A stretch of DNA of 60,590 bases from Neisseriaceae bacterium ESL0693 (lineage in GTDB: Bacteria > Pseudomonadota > Gammaproteobacteria > Burkholderiales > Neisseriaceae): NCBI GenBank assembly GCA_029433475.1, contig JAQTIE010000002.1:1-60590 (forward strand), written 5' to 3'. Of this stretch, positions 32,528 to 41,193 are shown piece by piece (the first letter of the stretch is position 1; every line of letters starts with the position of its first letter). A program made the position numbers and the translations under genes. The notes under the pieces are model-generated. The model did no database searches and was not told where the DNA came from. It worked only from the letters and a program-made list of their open reading frames with translations.

Positions 32528-33901
32528 ATGACTGAATTATACCGGCATTATGCACTTATTCTGGCTTCAGTTATGGTGATTGCTGTCCTGGCCGGATTGA
32601 TGGGCGGCTGGTTGTGGTTTACCAGCAGTCTGTGTCTGGCATTATTGTATTGGCTGGTGGTTTACTGGTGGCATCTGGCGAAGTTGATGCGATGGTTAGA
32701 GCGTCCGAAATTACGTAATGCACCTCAGGGACTGGGTATCTGGCATACTATTTTTTCTGTTCTGATTGCCCAGGCGCGCAGCCGTAAAAAACGTAAACAG
32801 AAACTGGGCGTGGCATTGGCGCGCTTTAATCGCATTGCAGAAACCATTCCTGACGGGGTGCTGGTTTTAGGCAGTGATGGCCGGATTCAATGGCTCAATC
32901 ATTTGGCAGCGGAGCATCTGAATCTGGATCCGGTGCATGATCGTAATGCTTTATTGTCTGAGGTGATTGATCAGCATGCTTTGCAGCAGCTTGTATCATC
33001 GAATTCGTCAGAAATAAATACAGTGCAAATATCAATGACTACCCCTCAGGGTTTACCGCGGGTACTGAATATTATTCGTACTCCTTTTGAAGCGCAGGCA
33101 ACCTTATTGATCAGTGAAGACATTACCGCCGCAGAACAACTCAATGCAACACGTACGGCGTTTGTGGCCAATGTATCGCATGAATTGCGCACACCTTTAA
33201 CCGTAATTAATGGTTTTCTGGAAACCTTGGCCGAATTTACTGATCTTCCCAAAGCACAACAGCAGGAATTTATTGGTCTGATGCATAAGGAAAGTCAAAG
33301 GATGAATCAGCTATTGACTGATTTACTGACATTATCACGGCTGGAAAATCAGGCCGTGACCAAGGTGATTAGAAAGCCGGTTAATCTGTCTGAGCTGGTG
33401 TATCAGCTGGTGGCCGAAGCTGAAAATGTTTCCAAACAAAGACATCATTTTAAAATCGATATTGAGCCTGATGTCTGGATAAAAGGCATGGCAGAAGATG
33501 TTTACAGTGCATTAAGCAATCTGGTGTTTAATGCCGTACGCTACACGCCTGAAGAAGGGTGGATTTGTTTATCATTGCACAGTAAACCAGATCAGCCAGA
33601 CTGGGTGCAATTCACCGTACAGGATACAGGACCCGGTATTGCACCAGAGCATCTGCCTCATTTAACCGAGCGGTTTTATCGTGTTGATGCCGGACGATCA
33701 CGTCAGAACGGCGGAACCGGACTGGGTCTGGCAATTGCCAAACATGCCTTAGCAGAACATGGCGGTTGTTTGTCCATTGAAAGCCAGTTAGGCAAGGGCA
33801 GTATTTTTACCGCATCAATACCCAAGTGGCTGGGAGAATCAGTGATAGAAGAGACTTTTTCAGTCAAATCGCATAACGATATTGCTGTACTTGACAAATA
33901 A
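32528..33901 (+). CDS. phoR: Sensor histidine kinase, PhoR type
   Basis: A 457-residue inner-membrane kinase: two N-terminal hydrophobic segments (about 10-50) with almost no periplasmic part, as in PhoR, a PAS domain (about 100-200; AETIPDGVLVLGSDGRIQWL), H-box FVANVSHELRTPL with His218, and the ATPase domain with N-box NLVFNAVRYTP, DTGPGIAP and GGTGLGLAI. The lack of a sensor loop fits sensing through the Pst/PhoU proteins, which are not in the window. The tRNA-Lys promoter sits inside its last codons. Confidence 0.88.
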   Translation: MTELYRHYALILASVMVIAVLAGLMGGWLWFTSSLCLALLYWLVVYWWHLAKLMRWLERPKLRNAPQGLGIWHTIFSVLIAQARSRKKRKQKLGVALARFNRIAETIPDGVLVLGSDGRIQWLNHLAAEHLNLDPVHDRNALLSEVIDQHALQQLVSSNSSEINTVQISMTTPQGLPRVLNIIRTPFEAQATLLISEDITAAEQLNATRTAFVANVSHELRTPLTVINGFLETLAEFTDLPKAQQQEFIGLMHKESQRMNQLLTDLLTLSRLENQAVTKVIRKPVNLSELVYQLVAEAENVSKQRHHFKIDIEPDVWIKGMAEDVYSALSNLVFNAVRYTPEEGWICLSLHSKPDQPDWVQFTVQDTGPGIAPEHLPHLTERFYRVDAGRSRQNGGTGLGLAIAKHALAEHGGCLSIESQLGKGSIFTASIPKWLGESVIEETFSVKSHNDIAVLDK

Positions 33902-33919
33902 AAGGTACATCCCTAGAAT
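33891..33919 (+). promoter_or_regulatory. Strong promoter of tRNA-Lys
   Basis: TTGACA (33891-33896), 17 bases, TAGAAT (33914-33919), overlapping the end of phoR; the tRNA begins ten bases after the -10 box. Confidence 0.8.
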
Positions 33920-33929
33920 ACGCGCTCTT

Positions 33930-34005
33930 GGGTCGTTAGCTCAGTCGGTAGAGCAGCGGACTTTTAATCCGTTGGTCGAGCGTTCGAATCGCTCACGACC
34001 CACCA
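33930..34005 (+). tRNA. tRNA-Lys (anticodon UUU)
   Basis: A 76-base cloverleaf: acceptor GGGTCGT pairs with ACGACCC, D-loop AGCTCAGTCGGTAGAGC, anticodon loop CTTTTAA with UUU at 33963-33965, T-loop GTTCGAATC and an encoded CCA. Bases 33959-34005 are also the left part of a 64-base direct repeat whose other copy lies 9,908 bases downstream, marking it as an island insertion site in which the tRNA was kept intact. Confidence 0.97.
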
Positions 34006-34022
34006 GATTTTTAAAATCAGAT
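33959..34022 (+). repeat. Direct repeat, left copy (att site at the tRNA-Lys 3' end)
   Basis: Sixty-four bases from the anticodon stem through CCA to ATTTTTAAAATCAGAT, identical to 43867-43930. Position, orientation and length are those of an attachment site used by a tyrosine-recombinase element. Confidence 0.88.
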
Positions 34023-34049
34023 GAGTTACGTATTTCTGATTTTAATTTC

Positions 34050-34090
34050 AAAGCCACAATTCTGCTTGTGCCAGATTTGTGGCTTTGTTT
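34050..34090 (+). terminator. Terminator after tRNA-Lys
   Basis: AAAGCCACAA (34050-34059) pairs with TTGTGGCTTT (34077-34086), followed by GTTT. A diverged relative lies at 43967-44006 beyond the second repeat copy. Confidence 0.75.
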
Positions 34091-34384
34091 CATGATTGCA
34101 TCAATAATTCCGGCATATATATGTAGATGTTGATATAAATGGACTTGTCTCGGTACCATTTTTGTCAATTTTTACTGACCTATTTCATTTTAAATATTCT
34201 AAGATCAGACAGAATAGATCAGCCAGCTTTTTAAGACAAAATCGTAAATTCTGTCATGAAAAAATGCAAAATTTATCTTCTGAATTTTATTCCCTGATTT
34301 ATCGGTTGATATTTTAAACGGATGGCACTTGAGTTAACTCAATGTATGTCTGATGTTTGACTGACCAGTCAATTCATTTCTTTA

Positions 34385-34534
34385 TGACTGATCAGTGAAT
34401 GCCATATCAAATATCTGTTCCGGTTTAATACCATTGGTGTAATAAAAATTATTTTTAACCTTCTCAATATGGCTTCGCCCAAAATCTATTCAGGTATGCC
34501 TCAGGGATTGCGTTGCCAAAAATGACATTTGATA
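34385..34534 (-). pseudogene. Possible gene remnant downstream of the aldolase gene
   Basis: On the minus strand just after the aldolase stop, one frame reads NVIFGNAIPEAYLNRFWAKP then Tyr-stop, and after a frame change KVKNNFYYTNGIKPEQIFDM AFTDQS-stop follows directly. The two look like neighbouring parts of one protein broken by a frameshift. I do not recognise it; a lost fifth gene of the operon is possible. The rest of 34091-34384 is AT-rich and featureless to me. Confidence 0.25.
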
Positions 34535-35446
34535 TTATGTGTGCATGATGCCGTAGATTTGCCCGCGGGTGATAATATTTTGTGCCCATTTTCTATGCGT
34601 TGCAGGCTCACACATTGCCCCTGAAGATTTAAAGACGGCTTGTGGGCCATCAAGTATTTTCAATGCATCACTATACTGAAGCTCGGATACGGCTAAAGAA
34701 TGTTGAATCAAATCAATCTGAGTTGGATGAATCGCTGTTTTACCTACCAGCCCATTGGCTATGTCCAAGTCAAGTTCACTTTTTAAAATACGCTGATCAT
34801 CGATAAGCTCGCAGACCGGTGCTGTTAAGGCAAAACCTTTAGAAACGAAAACAGATGCTAACATTTTAATAACATATCCCAGCGGGGTGTCATATAAAGT
34901 AACGCCTGTGGGTCTGCGTAAGGAAAGTACATTCAGTAAATCATTCCCGCCAATTCGCAAAGCAATAATTCGTTGCCTGCATTCATGTTGTGCCAGGTTA
35001 TCCGCCATGTTTTGCATGGTTAAGACATCAAATGTTTCCTGAGTTTCCAAAGTGGGCATCATATACAGATGATTATTTTGCATGATTTCCCACCATGCTT
35101 CCAGGCTACTCAGGGTAAATTTAGGCAGTACCAGACCAGCAATACGCTCTAGATTAAAATTTGCTGTTAACTGTTTAGCCATTGCTATATTTCGAGGCCT
35201 TATAAACAATAATGGCCAGTCATTACTTTCTGGCTGTTTCTTATCTGCGTTTAAGTGTTGCAGAATATGAGTGAGATTATTCAGTGCTTCAGGGATATCA
35301 TCTTCACTGACTGAATCCTCAAGGCAAATAATCAATGATCGCAAACCAGCAATTTTTTTATGCTGAATAACTTCAAGAATATCTTTACGTGTGGCTGGCA
35401 TATATAAAGTTGCACCCAATTGCCACGGGGAAATTAAATGTTTCAT
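34535..35446 (-). CDS. HpcH/HpaI aldolase / citrate-lyase beta-like protein of a Ter operon
   Basis: A 303-residue protein of the CitE-like TIM-barrel family. Family marks are ICLEDSVSEDDIPEA (acidic metal-site region), LFIRPRN (substrate-binding Arg), LVLPKF, and MMPTLETQETF (metal-binding Glu). True citrate-lyase partners (alpha, gamma chains) are absent. Genes of this type sit in the biosynthetic module of Ter systems, where comparative work (Anantharaman, Iyer and Aravind) proposed that it helps make a nucleoside-like metabolite; the reaction is unknown. Its start overlaps the stop of the gene before it by four bases (ATGA). Last gene of the four-gene operon. Confidence 0.82.
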   Translation of the reverse strand: MKHLISPWQLGATLYMPATRKDILEVIQHKKIAGLRSLIICLEDSVSEDDIPEALNNLTHILQHLNADKKQPESNDWPLLFIRPRNIAMAKQLTANFNLERIAGLVLPKFTLSSLEAWWEIMQNNHLYMMPTLETQETFDVLTMQNMADNLAQHECRQRIIALRIGGNDLLNVLSLRRPTGVTLYDTPLGYVIKMLASVFVSKGFALTAPVCELIDDQRILKSELDLDIANGLVGKTAIHPTQIDLIQHSLAVSELQYSDALKILDGPQAVFKSSGAMCEPATHRKWAQNIITRGQIYGIMHT

Positions 35447-36525
35447 TTACCTACCTTTTTTATTATGGTTACTGCGCGATAGCGACCAAGGTTATGTCCT
35501 GTTTCCGTTATTGGAATATTTTTGTCTTTTGCCAATTTAACCAGTAAAGCAACATCGGGATCATCGTAAGAGCAAACCAGTACATGCTCAGGTACTCTGC
35601 GCAGAACAGCGCGGGTAGCTTCAGCGATTCCGGGTTTAATCCGATTCAGATTATTTATATGATAATCATGACTTAATTGTGTTATTATTTTCTGGCTTAA
35701 CTGCCATCGTTGCTGGTTATCCGCTGGTTTATAATGGATATCTGGTAGTAAGGTATTCTTCAACTGTTCACAATAAAGCCGAACTTTATTCACCAGCATA
35801 TTACTGCAATCATATTCTTGCAGGTGATCGCATTTCACACAGCCATGTAAACCATCGGCCGACCAGACTGAACGTGAAATCAGTCCTGAAACTGGAGCAC
35901 CCATGATACCAAACGGGATCAGCCAGTCATCATCACTGGCCGCGAGCCATGCACAACCGCAAGGATCAGTCAGTACAACTAAACGTGGTTTTTCAGGGTA
36001 GCCAGTACGGTTTTTTAATGCCTGTTCCAATTCATGACTAATCGCCCCTTTTCCTGTCCAGCCATCAACAAAAATGATACTTTCTGTGCCATGACGCGAT
36101 TCTATGTATTCCAGTGCAGTAGTATCTATGCCTCTGTCACGAATAATACTGATGCCATAATGGATAGATGCTTTTCCCATGGATTTAAGGGTTTGATGCA
36201 ACATTACCCCCAAAGGAACTCCGGCTCGCACCAGGCTAACCAGAACAATGGTTTTATCTGGAATATATTGAATCAGGGCACGTGCAATTTGCATGACTTC
36301 TGTAGCCATTCTGGCCAGATTCTGACTTAACGATTGAGAAAAAATATCCAGATGATATTGAGTCGGAATGGGCTCCTGACTCAGCATATCGGAATAATGC
36401 ATTTCCCCTGATTGGATGAGTTTTTCTTTGAGTTTTAATGGCGTAAAGGCCATCTGGATAGGTTCCAGTAAGAACTGAACATCGCCTTCATGATAGGAAC
36501 CAGAAAAAGGAATGACTTGAATCAT
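35443..36525 (-). CDS. Ter-operon phosphoribosyltransferase-like/StiP protein with C-terminal PELOTA domain
   Basis: A 360-residue protein. The N-terminal two thirds match the StiP/PRTase family: FSGSYHEGDVQFLLEPIQ at the start, VSLVRAGVPLGVML, and IIFVDGWTGKGAIS, which aligns with the PRPP-binding loop of phosphoribosyltransferases. The last 60 residues (HVLVCSYDDPDVALLVKLAK...) resemble the L7Ae/PELOTA RNA-binding domain. An older annotation calls the family a cysteine protease; the phosphoribosyltransferase reading fits the loop better. Starts at ATG 36525, overlapping the phosphatase stop by four bases; an upstream TTG at 36549 is less likely. Confidence 0.8.
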   Translation of the reverse strand: MIQVIPFSGSYHEGDVQFLLEPIQMAFTPLKLKEKLIQSGEMHYSDMLSQEPIPTQYHLDIFSQSLSQNLARMATEVMQIARALIQYIPDKTIVLVSLVRAGVPLGVMLHQTLKSMGKASIHYGISIIRDRGIDTTALEYIESRHGTESIIFVDGWTGKGAISHELEQALKNRTGYPEKPRLVVLTDPCGCAWLAASDDDWLIPFGIMGAPVSGLISRSVWSADGLHGCVKCDHLQEYDCSNMLVNKVRLYCEQLKNTLLPDIHYKPADNQQRWQLSQKIITQLSHDYHINNLNRIKPGIAEATRAVLRRVPEHVLVCSYDDPDVALLVKLAKDKNIPITETGHNLGRYRAVTIIKKVGK

Positions 36526-37307
36526 TTTATTTGAGATATTTCTTTGCAAATTTGGTTTGAGATGGTGCTGTGAAACTGGCTATGTTGTGGTAGCATCAGC
36601 CAATGGCAAAGTTTCATAAAGCGGTAATCACTCAGGCTGTCACCTATGCCGATAACGGGAAAAAGGCCGCGATCTGCTTTTAATTTTTTTAATAACCAGT
36701 CAACGGCCAATCCTTTATCTACAGGTTGGGGTAACCAGGCAATATTGTTATCATTCCGGTGAATATAAAAACCTTCACTGGAAATCTGTTGTTCAATTTC
36801 TTTATTTATCTCATATAATTCATCTATCCGACTGCTGTTACGATGCTTCATGACCAGATAAACGGGTATCTGATCGTATTCATAATTAATTCTTGCCCAT
36901 GCATCTATACCTCGATGCTGCATGATTGCAGTAATGGTTTGCTGCATATCGGTTAACCGGTCAGCATAAGGCAATAAACGTGGTAGTATGTGTTTTTTCC
37001 ATGTCTCATCGATTTGTCCTGCCGGATTGAGAATAACTGCCCCATGTGTTGTGATGACCCATGAATTAAAGGCAATCTGTACCCGGCTGATTTCTTCTGT
37101 GCCTCGTGCGGTAACCGGAATTAACTCTGCCTGTCCCAATAACCAGTCTACCCAGACTGCCTGTTCAGCCGTCATGAAACTGCGGGGCTGCATATTGCGA
37201 TCCAGTGCCCCCACTCTGACTGCTTTACTGTCTGTTATGGCGCTTATTTTTCTTTGCGTCTGAAACAACGTATCATCCAGATCACTAAATATAACAGGTT
37301 TACACAT
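36522..37307 (-). CDS. HAD-superfamily phosphatase of a Ter operon
   Basis: A 261-residue haloacid-dehalogenase-type hydrolase. Motif I is IFSDLDDTLFQT (two catalytic Asp), motif II probably the VTARGTEE region, and motif IV is GIGDSLSDYRFM. The long cap between them resembles sucrose/trehalose-phosphate phosphatases, so the substrate may be a sugar phosphate. It is coupled at both ends: its ATG lies inside the end of the upstream PRTase gene (8 bases) and its stop overlaps the next start. In Ter biosynthetic clusters this protein is thought to dephosphorylate the product of the phosphoribosyltransferases. Confidence 0.83.
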   Translation of the reverse strand: MCKPVIFSDLDDTLFQTQRKISAITDSKAVRVGALDRNMQPRSFMTAEQAVWVDWLLGQAELIPVTARGTEEISRVQIAFNSWVITTHGAVILNPAGQIDETWKKHILPRLLPYADRLTDMQQTITAIMQHRGIDAWARINYEYDQIPVYLVMKHRNSSRIDELYEINKEIEQQISSEGFYIHRNDNNIAWLPQPVDKGLAVDWLLKKLKADRGLFPVIGIGDSLSDYRFMKLCHWLMLPQHSQFHSTISNQICKEISQIK

Positions 37308-38448
37308 AACTAATAATTTCTGTCCTTGGTGCAATTTTATCTAAAGCCTTCAACAATAGCGGGTCTACACTGTCTGGTGGTGTTTCAATACATAACAGGA
37401 TTCGATCAAATTTCTGGTGAGCAATGTTGTATACAAAATTAGGTATGCCCAGACCATAGTTATCTGTAAAGGCAATGACAGATTGAATTGCCAGCCCTTT
37501 TGCTATTGGCGAACGGCTGATGGAGCTATAGCTTACCTGTGCGCCTTGTGCTTCCAGTCTTTCAGCAAGCAAAAAGGGCAGCCAGACAAATTCGCCACTG
37601 CCCAGCACCAGAATCTTTTCATCTGGCCGAACTGTCAATTCCAACCCGAGGCTGTCGGTCGATTTCATCATACCTAATCTGCCCCAAGACTGATTATTAC
37701 TTATGGGTATGGATTTTCTGGCTGTAATATTGATGTGGGGCATGGAAGGCATAGATGCCTGCAAATTGGGTAACCATTGCCATTGACCGGATATGAGTGA
37801 AACAGCATGAACCGGTAGTTCACTGTTTTGCTGTAATGCATTATTACTCCAGTCAGTGAGCGTCACGGTAATAATTTTTTGTAATTTATTCAGTATCCGG
37901 GTTTTTTGTATTGCTTGTAACAGATTCTGGAATGTTTTTCCGGTTGTTGCTTCATCATCTACCAAAACAATGGTGTGTGCATTTTCTATGTGCTGCTGCA
38001 TCAGTTTGTCGCTGGGGAAATAAATCAGATGCTCAGTAGCATGGCTGTGTTCTTCCTGAAATGAACACCACAAATGGCCATTAACAGGATGACGTGTTGA
38101 AGTAAGATAGACGGATGATTGTAATTGGGGTTGCATGACATCAAAAATACCTGCGCCTAGTCCTACTGCTGTTTCGGCCAGCCCGATAAACAGCACCGGC
38201 TCAGTGATAAGATTGTCTAATTTACCAGCCAGTTGTTGGTAAATCTGCCGCATAGCAGAAGGAGCTACGGGAATATGTCTGCCTAATACTTTACTGACAA
38301 AGAGAAATGAACGACGGGGATTACGTCTTTGCGCAATATCGAATAGCGCTGCAAATGAATGATCAGTCTGGTTACAGGTAATTTTCAGTGTACCGGCAGG
38401 TAATGTATAAGTACTGGCCTGAAATTGATGTTTAGAAGAAATATTCAT
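37300..38448 (-). CDS. Ter-operon phosphoribosyltransferase (PRTase_2) with TRSP domain
   Basis: A 382-residue protein, first gene of the minus-strand operon. About residues 50-250 form a phosphoribosyltransferase domain with the PRPP loop IVLVDDEATTGKTFQNLL; FIGLAETAVGLGAGIF and YLTSTRHPV are also typical. The C-terminal third (from about 270: EILVLGSGEFVWLPFLLAE-like, then SRSPIAKGLAI) matches the TRSP domain that follows PRTase_2 in Ter clusters. It would attach or remove a ribosyl-phosphate group on an unknown base. Transcribed away from terZ; the shared 511-base spacer presumably holds both promoters. Confidence 0.82.
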   Translation of the reverse strand: MNISSKHQFQASTYTLPAGTLKITCNQTDHSFAALFDIAQRRNPRRSFLFVSKVLGRHIPVAPSAMRQIYQQLAGKLDNLITEPVLFIGLAETAVGLGAGIFDVMQPQLQSSVYLTSTRHPVNGHLWCSFQEEHSHATEHLIYFPSDKLMQQHIENAHTIVLVDDEATTGKTFQNLLQAIQKTRILNKLQKIITVTLTDWSNNALQQNSELPVHAVSLISGQWQWLPNLQASMPSMPHINITARKSIPISNNQSWGRLGMMKSTDSLGLELTVRPDEKILVLGSGEFVWLPFLLAERLEAQGAQVSYSSISRSPIAKGLAIQSVIAFTDNYGLGIPNFVYNIAHQKFDRILLCIETPPDSVDPLLLKALDKIAPRTEIISYV

Positions 38449-38959
38449 GTACTATTTTCTAACTAATCTATAATTTTATTTAAAAATGATTCTTACCATT
38501 TGACTATATTTTCCTAATGTGATTATTTCAAGTTTAAAATATATTATTTGTTTGCAAATTTAGTTTAAAGCTATAATAAAATCATCTAAACCATTATTAA
38601 TATACAATATTTATTTTTATTAAAAAATTTTCACTTTGAAAGTGCATGGAAATTACTTGGATTACATTAAGAACTGCATATTGATTCAATAATAAATTAA
38701 TTAAAATCCCGCTTTTACCATAGTCAATATAAACAAAATAATAACACATTTAAACTTATGTTGATTAAATAAATATTTTCAGTGAAAGTAAATACTTAAA
38801 AATATAAAATCAATATCGCTATCATAAATAATAAATATTTCACTTTATTCTATTGGCAAATGTTGACAATGATGTATGAAATTATAATAATAATTTCCAG
38901 TTAGGGTCGTTTTATTGTTAATTTTTCACTCTGATTGAACCTACTTATAAGGCAATAAT
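38449..38959. other. Divergent AT-rich control region of the Ter island
   Basis: 511 bases, extremely AT-rich (visibly far above the genes on either side), between the minus-strand operon and terZ. TTGACA at 38863-38868 with an AT-rich -10 (AATAAT 38886-38891, 17-base spacer) is the likely terZ promoter. No regulator gene or clear operator palindrome is seen. Such AT-rich spacers are common targets of silencing proteins. Confidence 0.5.
38863..38891 (+). promoter_or_regulatory. Probable promoter of terZABCDE
   Basis: Consensus TTGACA (38863-38868) and AATAAT (38886-38891) with a 17-base spacer, 68 bases before the terZ start. The -10 is ambiguous because the region is full of AT runs. Confidence 0.45.
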
Positions 38960-39547
38960 ATGATTTCATTGAGCAAAAATCAAACTGTTTCACTCAGTAA
39001 ACAATCTGCTGCATTAAGCCAATTACATTTTGGTTTGGGATGGGAGCCTGCTAAGAAAAAAAAAGGATTTTTTAGTAGTCTGCTTGGAGGTAATGAGGAA
39101 ATTGATTTAGATGCAAGCTGCATTCTCATGGATCATAACGGTAAAAAAATCGATGTCATCTGGTTTGTTCAACTCATGTCCCGATGCGGTTCAGTGATTC
39201 ATAGTGGCGATAATCTGACTGGAGAAGGTGAAGGCGATGATGAAGTAATTCATGTTGATCTAAATTGCCTGCCGCCGGAAGTGGAATACTTGGTTTTTAC
39301 CGTAAATAGTTTTCGCGGCCAGACATTTAATGATGTAGAAAATGCATTTTGTCGGGTACTTGACCAGTCTGAAAAAGAGCTGGCTCATTATCAGCTGACG
39401 GAGAAAGGCTCACATACCGGCATTATTATTGCCTCATTGTGTCGTAATAACGGTAACTGGGATTTTACCGCCTTAGGTACCGTCACTCAGGGACGCACTA
39501 TTGAAGACATGTATGCGGATATTGTCCGGACGGTAATACCACGATGA
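38960..39547 (+). CDS. terZ: TerZ, TerD-family calcium-binding protein
   Basis: A 195-residue cytoplasmic TerD-fold protein. It opens with the repeated SLSKNQTVSLSKQS pattern, has the acidic calcium sites EIDLDASCILMD and [13 protein letters not shown], and the TerZ-specific Lys/Gly-rich insert KKKKGFFSSLLGGNEE after GLGWEPA. TerD-family proteins bind Ca2+ and are thought to work at the membrane with TerC and TerB in resistance to tellurite, phages and pore-forming colicins. Its stop overlaps the terA start by four bases. Confidence 0.92.
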   Translation: MISLSKNQTVSLSKQSAALSQLHFGLGWEPAKKKKGFFSSLLGGNEEIDLDASCILMDHNGKKIDVIWFVQLMSRCGSVIHSGDNLTGEGEGDDEVIHVDLNCLPPEVEYLVFTVNSFRGQTFNDVENAFCRVLDQSEKELAHYQLTEKGSHTGIIIASLCRNNGNWDFTALGTVTQGRTIEDMYADIVRTVIPR

Positions 39548-40704
39548 ATTTACCAGCCGGCGGCAATATTTTAGTGCCTAGCTCAAACCTGCATATCTGC
39601 ATTACCTCTTCTCACCCGATAGATGCTGCTGCTTTTCGCTTGTTTGAAAACAATAAAGTCGATGGTGATGATGATATGGTTTTTTACGGGCAACCTTGTG
39701 ATGCAGAAAATTCTATTTGTTTAACCCAGAATGGATCAAAGACAGCTTTTGCTGTTTCTTTAACTAAATTAAAGCCGCAAGTCCAGAAAATCGCTTTTAC
39801 CATTAATTGTGATGCTGGAAAAAAACTGTCTTCGCTAAATAATTTAACCATACAGGTTAATCACCAGAATACCAGCATAGCTGAAGGTGTGGTAGAACTA
39901 TCCGATCGACAGGAAGCTGCTTTAATTCTCGGAGAATTATACCGGTATAAAGAAGGCTGGAAATTCCGCTTTATCGCGCAAGGATTCAATGGTGGCTTAA
40001 AACCATTAGCCGAACATTTTGGTATAGAGGTTGCTGATGAAAGGAAAACAGCACCTGATGAAAATCGAATGTCTTCTTCCGCTGCTTCAGACAGGCAGGT
40101 TGTGCTGGACAAAGTATGTCTGACTAAAGACAAACCCATGATCAGTCTGGCAAAACGATCTGATTTCGGTAAGATTAATATTAATCTGAACTGGAGTCTT
40201 GGAAACCAGCCTACTAACAAATTATCGAAAATATTTAAACGTAAAAACATCGATCTGGATCTGGGTGCCTTTGTTGAACTTCAAGATGGTAGTAAAACCG
40301 TAGTACAGGCACTGGGTGAAACGTTTGGTCATTATGACGAGATGCCCTTTGTTCAACTGTCAGGCGATGATCGCAGTGGTGAAGTTGCTGATGGTGAATG
40401 GCTTTATGTTAATGGTGCACACTGGAAAAATATTCGACAGATTCTGATCTATGCTTTTATTTATGATGGTGTACCAAACTGGAATGAAACAGATGCCACT
40501 GTAACCTTGTATATTCCCAGGCATCCTCCCATTGAGACCCGTCTCATCGGCGGTGATTATAAATACCCGATGTGTGCTATAGCTCAATTGGTTAATGTGG
40601 ATGGCACCATTAAAGTGGAAAGAATTAACCGTTACTTTTATGGTCACAGTGATATGGATAATGCATTTGGTTGGGGCTTTCGCTGGCAAGCCGGTACGAA
40701 ATAA
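39544..40704 (+). CDS. terA: TerA, two-domain TerD-family protein
   Basis: A 386-residue protein of two TerD-like domains, the TerA layout. The first domain (1-165) keeps the fold-defining ALILGELYRYKEGWKFRFIA segment but lacks the GDNxxGxGEGDDE calcium loop, having ENNKVDGDDDMVFYGQ instead. The second domain (about 195-386) has KNIDLDLGAFVELQDG and the acidic SGDDRSGEVADGEW. So one domain has probably lost its canonical calcium site. Second gene of the ter operon, coupled to terZ; terB starts 15 bases later. Confidence 0.9.
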   Translation: MNLPAGGNILVPSSNLHICITSSHPIDAAAFRLFENNKVDGDDDMVFYGQPCDAENSICLTQNGSKTAFAVSLTKLKPQVQKIAFTINCDAGKKLSSLNNLTIQVNHQNTSIAEGVVELSDRQEAALILGELYRYKEGWKFRFIAQGFNGGLKPLAEHFGIEVADERKTAPDENRMSSSAASDRQVVLDKVCLTKDKPMISLAKRSDFGKININLNWSLGNQPTNKLSKIFKRKNIDLDLGAFVELQDGSKTVVQALGETFGHYDEMPFVQLSGDDRSGEVADGEWLYVNGAHWKNIRQILIYAFIYDGVPNWNETDATVTLYIPRHPPIETRLIGGDYKYPMCAIAQLVNVDGTIKVERINRYFYGHSDMDNAFGWGFRWQAGTK

Positions 40705-40719
40705 ACAATAGGATAATAA

Positions 40720-41172
40720 ATGAGTTTTTTTAATAGTATTAAAGAGACATTGACTTCGGGACATAACGAGTTGGCTCGTCAGGTAGGTCGTTTCAAAAAC
40801 AAGAAATTTATGCAGGGGACGGTGGCCGTCTGTGCTTATATTGCTGTGGCCAGTAACGGCGTCAGTACTGAAGAAAAAAAGAAGATGATGGATTTTTTAA
40901 AATCTTCAGAAGAGTTGAAAGTTTTTGAAACGGAAGAAATCATCGAATTTTTCAATAAATTATTAAGTCATTTTGAATTCGATAATGAAATCGGTAAAGG
41001 TGAAGCCATGAAATATATTCTGGGTTTACCCAGACCTGAAGCTGCTCAGCTGGCGTTAAGAGTAGGTATTGCCGTAGCCAAAAGTGATGACGATTTTGAT
41101 GTTGATGAACAAAAAGCTGTGAGTGAAATTGCGAACGCACTGGGATTTCATCCACGGGATTTTGGTATTTAG
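40720..41172 (+). CDS. terB: TerB
   Basis: A 150-residue all-helical protein of the TerB family (about 151 residues in E. coli). VAVCAYIAVASNGVSTEEKKKM and AVAKSDDDFDVDEQKAVSEI carry the acidic metal-binding residues conserved in the two helical halves. TerB binds TerC at the inner membrane in the current model. RBS: AGGATAA before ATG. Confidence 0.92.
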   Translation: MSFFNSIKETLTSGHNELARQVGRFKNKKFMQGTVAVCAYIAVASNGVSTEEKKKMMDFLKSSEELKVFETEEIIEFFNKLLSHFEFDNEIGKGEAMKYILGLPRPEAAQLALRVGIAVAKSDDDFDVDEQKAVSEIANALGFHPRDFGI

Positions 41173-41193
41173 AGCAGTAGCGGAGAAAACAGA

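Noticed and set aside
35443-36525. Cysteine protease (older family name StiP)
   Set aside because: No convincing Cys-His protease dyad; the VDGWTGKGAIS loop fits a phosphoribosyltransferase fold better.
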